NCBI GenBank assembly: GCA_008802785.1
Contig: VUYT01000004.1
Location: 186,001 to 250,000, forward strand
From: Symmetrospora coprosmae
Lineage: Eukaryota; Basidiomycota; Cystobasidiomycetes; Symmetrosporaceae
Direction: 5' to 3'
DNA: 64,000 nucleotides
The notes below the pieces were generated by a model that saw only the letters and a list, made by a program, of their open reading frames with translations, was not told the DNA's origin and searched no databases. Shown here in pieces: positions 1-11,246 of the stretch. Both the position numbers and the translations under genes were made by a program. Each line of letters opens with the position of its first letter. Position 1 is the first letter of the stretch.

Positions 1-712
1 GATGAGGTTGGTGGTCTGCAAGACATAGAGGAGCAGCATCAGCATTGTGTCATAGTATGTGCATATCTCCCGCAGTTCACCTTTGAGCCATGCGCCTTTG
101 TGTATAGCTTGAGTGTGTCTGTCGGACGGAGTTGGCGACCCGCTGGACGTCAGTGTGGTTTTCGACGAGGAAGGACCCGTCGACGACGCTGACCCATGGT
201 GACACCGATGCGATAGACTTTGAAAGCAGGGTTCTTCTTGACCTCTATGTGACAGCGCAGAAGGACTCCGGCAGTCAAGCAGGCTGTCTAGGTCCCGCAC
301 GCTTCCAGGCACGCTCCCCGCAACTCACCAGCCAGGACTTGGTCTTTCAGCGCTCCGACAGTCGTACTGAGGTGCGTGAGCGTGAGGGTGAATGGGATGT
401 CAGCCCCGTGTCGAACTTGGCCGGTCGGCTCGCGGCTGTGCTGTCGTACACCCACGTCTCGAGGTCGACATGCTGCAGGACGAGGTTCTTGGTGGTACGG
501 TACTCGAAGGATCTGAGGGCGGGGCGAGGCACCGGGTGCTCAGCAGCGTCTGACTGGCAGTTGGAGAGCGGGCAGGCTGCAGCTTACTTTATCAGGCGTA
601 TGGTGAGGACAGAGTCGCTTGTCGGTCTGAGCGTGTTTGTGGTTGGGTCATGGTCGTGCTGTGCCCCCGCTTGACCCGCAGTGTTGTCCAGGACGGTGGG
701 TGATGCTGACAT
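1..712 (-). CDS. UPF0538 (C2orf76-like) family protein, 3' part missing
   Basis: Six exons on the minus strand, the last cut by the window edge: 712-588, 512-456, 366-329, 244-206, 118-81 and 15-1; phases close at every junction. Joined product: a short N-terminal stretch, then LTIRLIKSFEYRTTKNLVL, HVDLETTTVGALKDQV, a KNPAFKVYR block, and DTLKLYTKAHGSKTTNLI. From memory this matches the conserved core of the UPF0538/C2orf76 family (VRLIRSFEHR...; ALKI...AHKSKTNEL). That family is small, widespread in eukaryotes and has no established biochemical role. The start at 712 is the ATG nearest the conserved core. The donor after 206 (GTGTCA) is weaker than the others. The true C-terminus lies outside the window. 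The gene is divergent from the next one. Confidence 0.8.
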
Positions 713-1166
713 GCAGAAAGAGGCACGCAGCCGACGAAGGGAGGGTGGGGGGATGGATGAGCCAGGGCAGATCTGTAATATCTGATAAGCAAACGGGAAG
801 AGTACAATCCCGTGCATACCCGGGCCGAGACTCGGCCGTGGCCGTGGAACTGTACCGTACCGTAATTCAGGGGCAAGCATGCTGCTCGATCAACCCCTTT
901 GACGACGGAGGAGGGGAGCTCCGAGTAAATCGATACGCTTTCCCTTCTCCCTGCCCCTGTCACTTCTGCCTCTGTTAGCTGGCCCTTGTATGCGACACTG
1001 ACACAGCCGAGTACGCCATCCTAGCAGTGTGTGCAAAGCTGTCAAAGCAGCCGCGCCGGTGCCGCAGGCCTCAGTCACGAGCTCCAAGGGGCTCCTCCCA
1101 CTTGGGAAGGACCTCTCCGGAAGGAGGTGCGGAGAAAGGGAGAAGGAACAGGCTGCATCCTCGACA
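713..1166. other. Divergent intergenic region with GATA motif
   Basis: The 454 bases between the two divergent start codons hold no convincing coding exon. They contain one ATCTGATAA (780-788). A further CTGATAA on the minus strand (near 589-595) sits at the end of the first exon of the left gene. The rest shows no repeat or RNA structure that I can support. Confidence 0.5.
780..788 (+). promoter_or_regulatory. GATA-factor site ATCTGATAA
   Basis: An exact match to the ATCWGATAA consensus reported for fungal iron-regulatory GATA factors. It lies 68 bases upstream of the UPF0538 start codon and about 380 upstream of the divergent gene. A single 9-mer can occur by chance, and neither neighbour is a known iron gene, so function is uncertain. 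Confidence 0.3.
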
Positions 1167-3885
1167 ATGGCGGCTGCGCCTCGGGACTCGCATCTGTACA
1201 AGCGCATGTCGGGCCTAGGCATCTCGGCCCACCCACCTGGACCGCCCTTCCTGCTGTCAAAGGGCGGCGAGGAAGAGGAGGAAAAGGAGGCGACAGATGG
1301 CTCCTCCGGCAATGAGCAGGAAGGCGTGTCTCCCGCAAGCTTGACGGCAGGAAGCTTGGAAGGAACGGGCAGAGAGGTCACCACCCGTGCAATTACTGGC
1401 GTCGTATCCGAGCCGTCTGGACCTGGCTTTTCGGCAATCGCAGGCCAACCTTCTGGCCAGCTGGGCCGACCGCCACCAACTCCGACAAGCGTGCCAGCCT
1501 CTGCACGAACGGACCACGAAGAAGCACGAGATGTGGCCAGATCTCCTCGAACAGCTGACAGTCAAGATCTACCTGCCTCGCCGACCCAAAGAGCTCGCAA
1601 TTCTCCGACACCTTTCCTGCCGAGATCCCCTCGCTCATTCTTCTCGCCGTCCCGACGCGCTGTCAGGCCACAGACACCGCCAAATTACGCACAATCTCCT
1701 TATTCTTCCGCGTCACAACTTGGCGCCTATGATGGGCAAGGCGGGACCCATTCCGGCGCGGCCCATAGCATGCCGCCTGCATACTATGCCCTGCTGAGAG
1801 CCGGTGAGCGTTGATCACTTGCCTTTATTTTGTAACGTTTCGATGCTGACGCCTTTGTACTGACTTCCATCAGAGCGACGACTGCAGACTGCTGTCGCTC
1901 GGCTCGTCGAAAGTCGCAAGACTGCCACGCATTCCAGCACCTCAGGAACTGACAATGCACCGGCAGAAGCTGCCGTCGGCAGCGTCCCGCAGACGCCAAG
2001 CCGCCGTTCGCGGCTAGCGCGCGCATTCAGTCCTGCATCGAACGACTCACCCTCCTTGCCAGTCTCCATGCCCGGCTCGCCTTCAGCATCTCAGTCTCCC
2101 CGCACCGCTCGCCAGGTGCACCTGTCGCCTACCTCGCACAGGCGCGGTAGTGCGCGCTCCATCTTCTCCTTCGGGAACGGCGCTGCGGCAAATTCGCCAT
2201 CCGCGTCACCATCATCCGCACACTCGCCTGCATTCGCCCGCTCCCCATCTCTGGCTGCGCCGGGCACCCCGCCTCGCTCTGAACGCAGCTGGTCCTCGGC
2301 GCTGCACGCCATCCTCAGCCCTTCGCCTACTTTGCCACAGCACAGGAGCGGCAGTCCCGATCTGCCCGCAAGTAGAGGATTCCGCGATGCCGCCGCGGCT
2401 GCGGACGATGCGGAGTTGTGGCTCTGGCACAGTGTGCAGGCACCCGAGCTGGCGCGCAAGGTTCAGAGCGACTATCTCCAAGCGCTAAGCAGTGTAGCCG
2501 GACACTTTGGCATATCCAAGACAGAAATCGAGAGAGGCGCGCAAGAGCTGGATAACCTGCGCCTGCGAGAGCCCGTTCTCTTCTTGGCACAGGCTGTCGC
2601 GAGCGGAGCAGCGGCCATTGCAGCTGGCGTGCTCTCGGAGGAATCGACTTCAAGAGCGAAGGCGCTGACCGATGCCTATTCGGCTGTTTGGCGACGTGTT
2701 GGTGCGAGCGGGGGAAACTGCCAATCTGAGTCGGGTCCGGCCACGAAGGAGGGGGAGTGCCCAGAAGGCAAGCTGGATACCGCTGAGGTGCTGCTCAGAT
2801 CTTTAGCAAAGCCTCCTTCGCGAGAAGAGCGACCTCAACCCGACGCGAGTCCGCCGGAGGAGGATGTCTTCGGCGTGCCATTGCGGAAGCCTGCGGGCTC
2901 TCCAAGCAGGGATGAAGAGAGCGACGTAGCGACCCTGGCGTCGCTACTGCCAGCCCTGATCCAGGCAGACTCTGCTTTCCGCCAGGCCATGTAAGTCCCC
3001 GCTCACATCTAGCGAGCTCGAGCATTAGGTCTAAATTACCATGAGCTGACTCTGGCATGCGCACCTACCGATAGCCTCGCCCAGGATGCGGTAGCCCGAC
3101 TGAAACGACGGGAAGAGCGCATTGAGCGTCGTCTCGTCCGCATGCGCAAGGCATCTCGCCTCTGGCAGCTGGATCTCCCTGCCAGCGCACTCGAAGCCTC
3201 GCTAGGGCTCCTCTCCTCGCACGAACTATTCGCGTACTCCCTGGAGCGCGCCTTGCGAGAGGGCCTGTACTCCGAGGAAGACATCGAGTCACTCGAGCCT
3301 CGACTGCTTCTCACCCTCCCACGGCTTGCAGCGCTGTATGGCGTAAGAGAGTCGCGGTTCCCCGTACTTGCACTCCGACAACCTGCACCAACCGGCACTG
3401 CGACCGGAGAGGAGCATGAATTCAGTTCCAGTCCTCCACCTCCACAAGTCCTCCTCCTGCCGCTCCAGGTGTTCCTACCGAGAATCTGCCGGACGCTCCC
3501 GCTCGATGTAATCGAGCAGATCCAGCAGATGTCAGACGCTGGCATGCTAGCACTCGCTCGTCGCCTCTCCGTCCTGGACGAGTCTGAAGGTGAAGTCGCG
3601 GCAGAGCAGAAGAGCGACTGCTCTGCAACGATAGTGTCAGGCGATGCAGGAGAGATCGTGCACAGACACGACGTGGTCTTCCGCTGTATCGCCTCCGCAT
3701 CCGACTCCAGCATCTCTGGCACACCGCGCAATCGCGCAGGAAGCGCCAACCCGTCAAGTATCAAGCTCATGAAGCGCATACTGCTGGTGCATATCGCTAG
3801 AGCCAGGGGAGAGGACGCGGCGGCGCTCGAAGCAGATGACGAGGTCGTGGTTTGCAAGTCTCTGCTGTCAGCAGCGGGCTTGTGA
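1167..3885 (+). CDS. Ser/Pro-rich protein of unknown function, 854 aa
   Basis: Exons 1167-1803, 1874-2990 and 3075-3885 join in phase. The start ATG (MAAAPRDSHLYK) has a good context (ACAATGG); an in-frame upstream ATG at 1029 is less likely. About the first 370 residues are low-complexity Ser/Pro/Ala with many SP and TP pairs, probably disordered and phosphorylated. The middle is mostly helical (QSDYLQALSSVAGHFGISK, and an Ala-rich stretch after it). After the second intron a charged helix (LKRREERIERRLVRMRK) leads into a folded C-terminal region with repeated Leu-rich helices (PLDVIEQIQQMSDAGMLALA). I do not recognise the family. The mixed disordered/helical layout suggests a regulatory or scaffold protein, but nothing in the sequence names its partner. 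Confidence 0.75.
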
Positions 3886-4045
3886 GCGGCCAGTACCCGG
3901 ACAGGCATGCGAAGGAATATTAGGCATTGCCTTTTTTCGTTCTACTCTATGCACTGGAACATTTGATGTTGTTGTTGCGGGTTTGCTTGCTATGCTGCGG
4001 AACAACAGGGTACACTTCTCTACAACTTGCACAGCGGTGCTGCTC

Positions 4046-5633
4046 TCAGATCTTGTCGTAGTCCCAGCGATACTCGCGCTTGACGTCTGACCACGCCTTC
4101 AGGCTGTGTGACGCACGAGTCAGCCCGAGTCCCTCAAAACGTGCACCGCCCGACTGCAGATCTGCTCACGCCTTTAGCTTGACCATGGGCACCCAGTGGT
4201 CCATCTTGAGCCAGTGAAAGCCTATCGTGTCCTGATCGATCTTGAGCTGATCCCAGTCGCCCATCTTCCATCCGTGGTCTACCCACTGCACGGGCTCCTT
4301 CTGCGGGTCGAGCGAGCTGATCATGCGCCCGATCTTGGCGTCCTCAACGCCCATGGCATATGCCTCGGACACGTTGGCCGTCCCGATCCACGATGCGAGC
4401 GGCCACGACATGCCGTAGCACAGCCCCCGCATATACCGCCCAAAGAACTCGATATTGGACCCCTGCATCGTGCCCCAGTACACGGCATCCGAGCAGTTCA
4501 GACTCGCTAGATTCCTTATCACGTTAGGCATGACGAGGAACGTGTCATCGTCCATCTTCATGACTGTGACAATGGTGAGATCAAGCAACGCAAAGCTTTG
4601 AGCACTCCCCTGCGGAGCCACCTGTCAGAAAGGACGATTCCAAACTCACCGAACTGCGGTTTCGGATCAGGCAGCGACCGCGTCATCCATTTGAAGTACT
4701 CTATACTCTTGCCCTCGTCTATGTTGTCCTTCACGACTTCTTCAAGGATGACAATGTCATTATGCAATTTGCTGTGGTAGTAGAGAGGCGCCCCATCAGT
4801 CTTGATGCCTTCGAGACATGCCTGCTTTCAGGAGGCCTGACGCACTTTTCCATTTCGAGCGCATAACGCCATTCTTCGTTTGGCGGCACACCCAGAATGA
4901 ATTTGAAGTCTATTCTGTAGCCTTCAGGATGCAAGTCTGGCTTGAAGAGCGACCGGATGATCTGCCGTCGCCCTGCCCCGCCAGGGTGTGTGAAGAGGCC
5001 AATACTATAGACGCGTCAAGAAGACGGCTGAGCGATATCAGTCGACGCATCTTATCGCTTTGCGCATTCGCTATACGCCTGCAGCGGTCAGGTCCGAGCC
5101 AGAAGCACCCACAAGAGCAATGGACCGTTCTTGTCGCACTTGCGCTGTGACGGTGGCTGATTCGAAAGAAGCTCGAACGACGGCGCGTTCCAGTTGGCCT
5201 GGAACTCCCAGTATCCCGGCGGTTTCACAAAGGGCGGCAGAGGCCCTCGTGTTCGAGGGTCGCCAGGTGACATGACCTGGTAGGTGCGCTCGTTGATGTG
5301 CGGACTGACGTGCAGATCCGGGTCGAGCGCGCCGGCAAAGAGCAGCACGGCCCAGAGGAGGACAAAGAGGAAGGCGCCAGAGCCGACGGAGCGAAAGAGT
5401 GTCCGCCGCCGTGGATACGGTATCCGCGAGAGGAAGGAGGGCAGTGGCAGCGGGCTTGCACTTGGCAGCCCACCGCCGACGCCGCCGCTGGGTGAGCTGA
5501 TGCTGATGGGCGAGCGCATCATCCCTGGACCATCGACGAAGCTTCCTCCGACATTGCTGTTGATGCTGCCCAGGATCCCGCCGTTGCTGCTCCCACCGCG
5601 CTCGTGAAGCGTGCTCCGACGCTTGGGCGCCAT
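4046..5633 (-). CDS. Type II membrane glycosyltransferase, GT31 (beta-1,3-galactosyltransferase-like)
   Basis: Five exons: 5633-5113, 5004-4846, 4771-4650, 4563-4170 and 4103-4046, giving 417 residues. A cytosolic Ser/Gly-rich N-terminus is followed by one membrane segment (about residues 83-101, FLFVLLWAVLLFAGAL), the usual Golgi type II layout. The lumenal domain has the GT31 signature: LLFIGLFTHPGGAGRRQII (equivalent to the family's iFIGIfs...RR..iR block), HNDIVILEEVVKDN, the metal-binding DxD motif in VMKMDDDTF, and a VYWGTMQG stretch. The family transfers sugars in beta-1,3 linkage in the Golgi; fission yeast Pvg3 is a fungal member. Donor and acceptor sugars cannot be read from the sequence. 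The last exon (ending REYRWDYDKI) lacks an ATG and is recovered only by splicing. Confidence 0.85.
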
Positions 5634-5978
5634 TGAGTTCGTCGACGACGACCGGCGGCAGGGTAGCGGCGCGCGAGATCAGAGGTGGGCTGATATGAGA
5701 CGACGCTGTAGGCCTCAGCTTGGCCTATCCTTCATCCCCACCAAGTCGCAGCTGCTGCCCGAAGCTTCCTCCTCCTTCTTATGAGCGGGCGCGGATGAGT
5801 GGGAAGGAGACGGCATGACGGCTGAGGACGCCGCTCGCTCGCGTGGCAGCGGCCAAGCTCGCACAGCGATCATTGATCTGATCTTTTACATACACACTAA
5901 GCCTTGTCGAAATAAGCACAAGCACAAGCACAACGGGTATTGAATGACTATGGTGATATGCGTCAGCCACACCAGTGA
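5634..5978. other. Intergenic, no gene seen
   Basis: The region (345 bases) lies between the GT31 start codon and the stop codon of the PPR-like gene, both on the minus strand. It must hold the GT31 promoter and the 3' end of the upstream gene. I see no coding exon, tRNA or notable repeat. Confidence 0.5.
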
Positions 5979-7880
5979 TTACCGGTGAGACATCTGCTTT
6001 CGGGCAATGTCCCGCTCCCTTCTCCACAACCTGTAGTCCTCCTCACTCGCATACGGGCTGGCTTTCCACAGCATCAGCTGCAAGAGATCCAGATCCCTGA
6101 GCTCGTACCGTCTTGTGTCTTTGAGCTGACTCTCCGTGCGCGGTATAGGCCTGTCTTGCCAGGTTGCAGCCGGGTCCGTCGTAGCTGGACGACGCGTGAT
6201 GATGTAGTCGCCGGGTCTGTCGACCAGCGGGTCAAATACGGTGACCTCTGCTGGAGTGTCGTAAGGTGGGTACCCAGACAAGCGGTTGAGCTGATCCAGG
6301 CGCTCCATGGCTTCCGCAGCCATTCGCACCGTCAACCAGCTAGCCCCAGCAAGTGCCGTGAACGCTTCCGAGCGCGACCTGGCTCGCAGTAGACCCATGA
6401 TGACAGTCCCATGAGTCTCTGCATCTGGCTCTATTCGCTTTCCCGAGAAGAACCCTAAGGCTGCGCTTGCTCCTGCAAAATCGCGACTCCGAATGAAGGC
6501 GCCCAGTGCACCGTTCAGCAGGGCCGTTGTCACATCACCTTCTCCGTCAAGCGCACCCATCATGTCCCGGAACACCTTGCGCGGGTTACGAACGAGCTCT
6601 GGGAATGGTAATGCCATCTCGGTGGTCCGCGCTAGATGGGTGAGCGGTTTGGCTTCATGGCGAGGCCGGCCGACCTCGAGCTTTGGCTCTCTGAAAGCCT
6701 CAAACAGCCTGGCAAATGTCGTCTCGTCGGGCAGCATCTCCATTTCCGTCCCGCGGCTCTTCCGCATACGCATGTAGAGCGTCATGACTGAGTCAAGCCT
6801 GTTTGGCTCAGACTTGACAGTCTCGTGGTGTATGAGGGCGTTCATCACTGGTGTGGTAAGCGGGAGGCGGTCCGCCGCCATGATGTTGATAAAGTCGTAG
6901 GTAGAGCTGCTTATCGCCGCATCGGGATGATCGACAATGTAACGGAAAAGGGCGAGGTATGGTGCCGGATCAGGGGAGGACAGCTCGACGATGGTATGCG
7001 CTGACCGTAAATGGGCAGCTGGCACGAACTTGAGCTGCCCGCTGCGCGGTGAGGACGCGCCAAAGGGGCTTGCAGCTGTGGGTATCCGGATCATCTTGGC
7101 AGGAGGACGGACGTTGCGCCCTTGGTGTCCGTGACGCTCCTCCTCCAGATGGCCGCACGGATGTGCCGAGCTCGTCCTCCACACGTCAAACCACTGCTTT
7201 GCGCCATGCACATCTCCCAGCATGCCACGCCCATCGATGAGTGCTTTCCAGAGCAGCGGTCCCGGTTCCTTCGGCAGGTTCGCGCCCTCGCGAGCTGCCA
7301 ACATCCCTCTGTATCTCTCGAACATCTCCTCGACCAGGTCTGGCCTCCCTCCTTTGGCATACAGCCGCATGACGGCTCCAACAAAGTCCTCGTCCGCGGG
7401 GATCCCTGGGCCGCTTTTACTGCCTGCGACGAGCTTCATGAGGTGCTCCAGCTCTTCTGGTGCGACTGGCGTGCGCTGCAGCAGGCTCGTCCAAATCTCG
7501 AGCGAGGGATGGAAGCCCGCTTCGACGTAGCGGATGAAGGCGTCGAGCATGTAGCGCGGACCCGTGCGCGAATGCTTCATGGCCGGAGTGGCCCAGGCGC
7601 CAAAGCGCATGATGCATCGCTCGAGGAGCCTGCTGGACGAGCATTGCTCGGATCGCAGGTGTCGGGCGAATGCGACCAGCGCCGCTGGGTAGTGCTGTCT
7701 GTAACAGAGCCTGCGGATCTCGTCCCTGGCCTTTTCTGCGGTCACGACCTTGGCCGGAGCTGGCCGCGGTAGGGGCCCCTTCCGCATAGCTGCTTGCCTG
7801 CTCGTGGCACCAGGAGCGAGCTCTGCAGGTGGACATCTGACGGTCCTGGTATGTAGCAGCCTGCGCGCACTAGCCAGCAT
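5979..7880 (-). CDS. PPR-like mitochondrial protein, 633 aa, single exon
   Basis: An intronless reading frame starting MLASARRLLHTRTVRCPP, an Arg/Ser/Leu-rich, acid-free leader typical of a mitochondrial targeting peptide. The body is helical with pairs of helices resembling pentatricopeptide repeats: FVGAVMRLYAKGGRPDLVEE with MFERYRGM, LWKALIDGRGMLGDVHGAKQ, STYDFINIMAADRLPLTTPV, and TFARLFEAFREP. The repeats are degenerate, as is common in fungal mitochondrial RNA-processing and translation factors. The likely role is RNA binding in mitochondrial transcript maturation or translation. That is inferred from the fold, not from a named orthologue. The lack of introns in an intron-rich neighbourhood is usual for this class. 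Confidence 0.75.
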   Translation of the reverse strand: MLASARRLLHTRTVRCPPAELAPGATSRQAAMRKGPLPRPAPAKVVTAEKARDEIRRLCYRQHYPAALVAFARHLRSEQCSSSRLLERCIMRFGAWATPAMKHSRTGPRYMLDAFIRYVEAGFHPSLEIWTSLLQRTPVAPEELEHLMKLVAGSKSGPGIPADEDFVGAVMRLYAKGGRPDLVEEMFERYRGMLAAREGANLPKEPGPLLWKALIDGRGMLGDVHGAKQWFDVWRTSSAHPCGHLEEERHGHQGRNVRPPAKMIRIPTAASPFGASSPRSGQLKFVPAAHLRSAHTIVELSSPDPAPYLALFRYIVDHPDAAISSSTYDFINIMAADRLPLTTPVMNALIHHETVKSEPNRLDSVMTLYMRMRKSRGTEMEMLPDETTFARLFEAFREPKLEVGRPRHEAKPLTHLARTTEMALPFPELVRNPRKVFRDMMGALDGEGDVTTALLNGALGAFIRSRDFAGASAALGFFSGKRIEPDAETHGTVIMGLLRARSRSEAFTALAGASWLTVRMAAEAMERLDQLNRLSGYPPYDTPAEVTVFDPLVDRPGDYIITRRPATTDPAATWQDRPIPRTESQLKDTRRYELRDLDLLQLMLWKASPYASEEDYRLWRRERDIARKQMSHR

Positions 7881-8406
7881 TGGCGTCGTTTCTACACTCT
7901 GCTGGGACTAGGGCTAGGCTGCAGCGGTTCTGCACATTTGAGCTCGGCGAAGAGCTCTGGGGACGGGACAGGGAGTACAGGTTAGCGGGAAGAACAGCCT
8001 ATCCGATTGGTCAGTAATGCTCTGCACTCACTGCTCGTCATCAGTGCATATTGTGGGGTCCTTGCTGTGTCGGCTCATTACTGTGCGAAGAAGCGAGGTG
8101 TGTGAGCGCACCTGGTGACGCTGGCCTGCATGCATAGAGTCAGTGGCAAACTACCGAGGTCCACTGGCAAGGTCGCTGCCGGCGTGCAACATCAGGAATT
8201 ACGTGCGTGCATGCGCATCTCTACGAATACGTTACATGAGGCACAACACTGGGGCCGCGCAATCTTCCGGGGAAGCTACCTCCTATTCCAGCGGTCAGGC
8301 AGTCAAGACACGTCCAACAAGGCAATCTAAGAGACAAGAGACTGGTATCGAGGAGTGTGCGCGCGACTGATGTTTGAGCAGGAGAGGGACATGGCGACAG
8401 GAAGGC
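7881..8406. other. Intergenic, no gene seen
   Basis: The region (526 bases) separates the PPR-like gene start from the stop codon of the next minus-strand gene. Short plus-strand frames here have no protein-like composition, and I found no RNA gene or repeat. Confidence 0.5.
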
Positions 8407-11246
8407 CTACGAGGTTGAATGGGCACGCTCGCCGGCGAGGAGTGCGCTGTGGCGTGGATCGTCAAACTCGAAGACGCCCATGATGGAATCGATAGGCGAC
8501 CTGTAATCTGCAATCGATGTAACGAAGGAAGTCAGCTCTAATGACTCGCGTATATGCTCGCTTGCGGTGAGCGGCACTCACGACGGTCGTGCTGCACCCC
8601 TGCCGTCAAGGCCATCTGCCCAAGCGGGACAAACCCATTCTCGGCCAGCTGGCGATGGTACTCCCGTTCTCTGTCAAGCGCACTGAAGGAAGTCATCTGC
8701 GAGCTCTGCGATGGACTCGGCGGCTGTATGTGGAGATCTGGCGAGGCCTGAAACGCATGCGCTTGGTGCGCAAAGTATGGCACGGCTGCCGGTGACTTGA
8801 GGAAATCGTCCGGGGTGTTGGGTGAGGCAGATAGCATGTGCGAACCTAGCGCAAAAACGGCTTCACTGTCTGTCGTCCGAGTGCGTGAGCGTCCGGTCTT
8901 GGCGGTGACGTTGTAGCCGGTCCCGTCGTCCAGAGCAGGCGTCGGCGGCATCTGCCCGCCGTATGCAGTCGACGTGCGCATACGCGGCTGCCTCGTCGCT
9001 GTTACCGTGTTCACAGACGCACTGCGCTGACGAGTGGACTCGGGCCGCTTTCGTGTCAATGAGAGCGCTCTTGCCAAGCTGGCATCCGCCTCGAGATCGA
9101 ACGGGGATGACGCAGAGGCGGGAAACTCGCCATCACCGCTTGTTGTGAACGTCATCGTGCTCATCCGCTTGCGCGCACTGCTAGCAGACACCAGTACCTC
9201 GCCTGTGGAGTTCCGGCTGTCTGTGCGGACCAGTACGGGAATGGTGGAGGACGACCCTGACGAGGCGGGAAGAACCATGCTGTGGCGAGCTTTGTTGGAC
9301 ACTGTGCTTCGACGCTTTGCGCTGCTGGACAAAGCGGGCGAGGTTGTGCTTCGTGACATTCTCCCTGGCGACGCGGAAGATGCCAGACCAGCTAGGCTAG
9401 CCGAAGACGGGAATTGCGCTTGGGTAGGACTCGTCTCGCCAATATCGCCAGTCGTGGAATGGATCGAGTTGATATTGCTGACTACGGAGACGCCGACTCC
9501 TGCAGCTGGCCGCGCCATCTTGTATCCGGGCCTACCATTCGAGGCAGGACTGAGCAGACTTCGGTTCGGTGCGCGGCTGCCGTGCACGGGCGGGGTCTGG
9601 TGGTCTGCGGCAGCATTGTGTGTGTCGTCACGGCTGCGGTGGTTGAAGGAGTCGAGAACCTCTTCCAGGTCCCGCATGGTTGACGAGGTAGACGACGGAA
9701 GGCCGAGGTCGAGGTTTGCTAGCGTTGGTGCGACATCGGCAGCCTTCGATCGCCTGTATATTTGACAAAGCAAAGGGGGGCGTCCGACTCAGGAGGCCGC
9801 TTAGCGCTAGGATTCTGCGTGAGTACCACTCACGTTGAGGCTGAGCGCTGCAAGCCGGACGACCCTCCATCTTGTCCTCGATAGGTGAGCGGGCGGATGG
9901 GCACATCCGAGCCGCGACCTACGGCCTCGCCAGCCTCGTCATCGCCGTCGTCGGCGTAGCTCTCCGCAAAGCCCTGAAGCCATGGAGAGAGGCCGTATGT
10001 CAGTGAATGCAGCTCGGAAGGCTCTCACGGCTAATGCAAGACTTACAATAATGGTGTCTTTCTTGTTGTCGACACGGCGAGAGGGCTTTTTCTGCAGGGA
10101 GAGTGTCTGAGAATCGGCAAAGGGCGATATCTCGGGCTGCACGGGCTGTGCGGCGGGAAGAGGAGGAGACGGGTTGTCCGGCTTGATGGGTGTCGCACCG
10201 AATGACATTGACGTAGTGAGGGCCATGAGGTTGCGCTGGTACGTGTCCATTCCCTGCTCGGGCGCCTGCTGCTTGCCGTGCTGGGACTGAATCCTGGCGT
10301 GGCTGATGGCCTTCGTCGAAAGCTGGCGATGGTGCTGAATTGGTTTGACGGGCGAGGACGAGAACGAGTAGGCCGCACTGGGTCGGGCAGGCCTGGCAGG
10401 CACATAATTCGGATCCGACGGGGAGGTGACCGGGTGTGAGATGGCAAACCCTTGGTTGTAAGGTAGAACTGGTGTGGAGACAATCTGCACAGCATCGGCA
10501 TCGTCCCTGCCCGCCCCGAAACCATAGTCTTGCTTTTCGTCGAAAGGCGACACGGCATACTCCGCGCCGTAGGGGGTCTTCTCCGTACCATGAGACTGAT
10601 TATCGTCGTCATCAGGTAGCTTCTCGCCCTTGGCACCGGGACCTTTGCCAGGTGCGGTGCTGTTCCTTCCGCAGATGGCGTGCGGGGAGCCAGCCAACCA
10701 CTCATCCTCCCGCTTGCGCTCGAGTCTTCGCTTGTGCAAGTACCACGCAACGAAGGACGTGACCGCCAGCACGAAGACTACGGCTCCACCGAGGATGCCG
10801 TAGAGAGCGGGCTTGGCCAGGCCAGTGTCTCCGCCAGCAGACGGCATGGACGTGGTAGAGTCCGCTGCCAGTGCAGCCGAAGCGCTGCCTCCGGGTTGGA
10901 AGGAAGCGCTATCATAGCTCTGTATGGTGCCAGTCGCTAGATCCCTGAACAATGGGTCTGTCCTGGTTGCGAGACCGGCGGTCGAGATGGCCGAAGCTGC
11001 GGTTTTCGTCTTTGGACGCCGCCGGCGCGAAGTGGACGTATGTTCGTGATTGTCGTCGTCGTCATCGTCATCACTGTCCGTGGCAGTCGCACTGCTTTTC
11101 CTGCGTGTTGTCCGGGTGCTACCTGACGATTCCATCTGTGGGCTCCTCTTTACGCGCACACGGGCAAGTGTTGGGGCGGGCGTAGCCCCTTTCCTCACGC
11201 CATGACGAGGCTGAAGCCGGTGGCCACTGCCAGCCGTGTACTGCAT
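8407..11246 (-). CDS. Single-pass membrane protein with long disordered tail, 870 aa
   Basis: Exons 11246-10047, 9973-9834, 9753-8582 and 8507-8407 join in phase. An N-terminal region with an acidic run (seven Asp) and basic clusters precedes one hydrophobic segment (LYGILGGAVVFVLAVTSFVA) followed directly by WYLHKRRLERKRE, a stop-transfer pattern that puts the C-terminus in the cytosol. The remaining ~700 residues are Ser/Thr/Pro-rich with SP sites, ending IMGVFEFDDPRHSALLAG. The layout resembles fungal plasma-membrane sensors of the Mid2/Axl2/Skg6 type, but I see no family signature. No clear signal peptide follows the chosen start; an unseen upstream exon could supply one, or translation may begin at the internal MESSGSTRT. 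Function unknown. Confidence 0.75.

Noticed and set aside
3036-3908. 290-codon open frame antisense to the Ser-rich gene
   Set aside because: Ser/Arg-rich shadow of the third exon on the plus strand, with no start context or domain.
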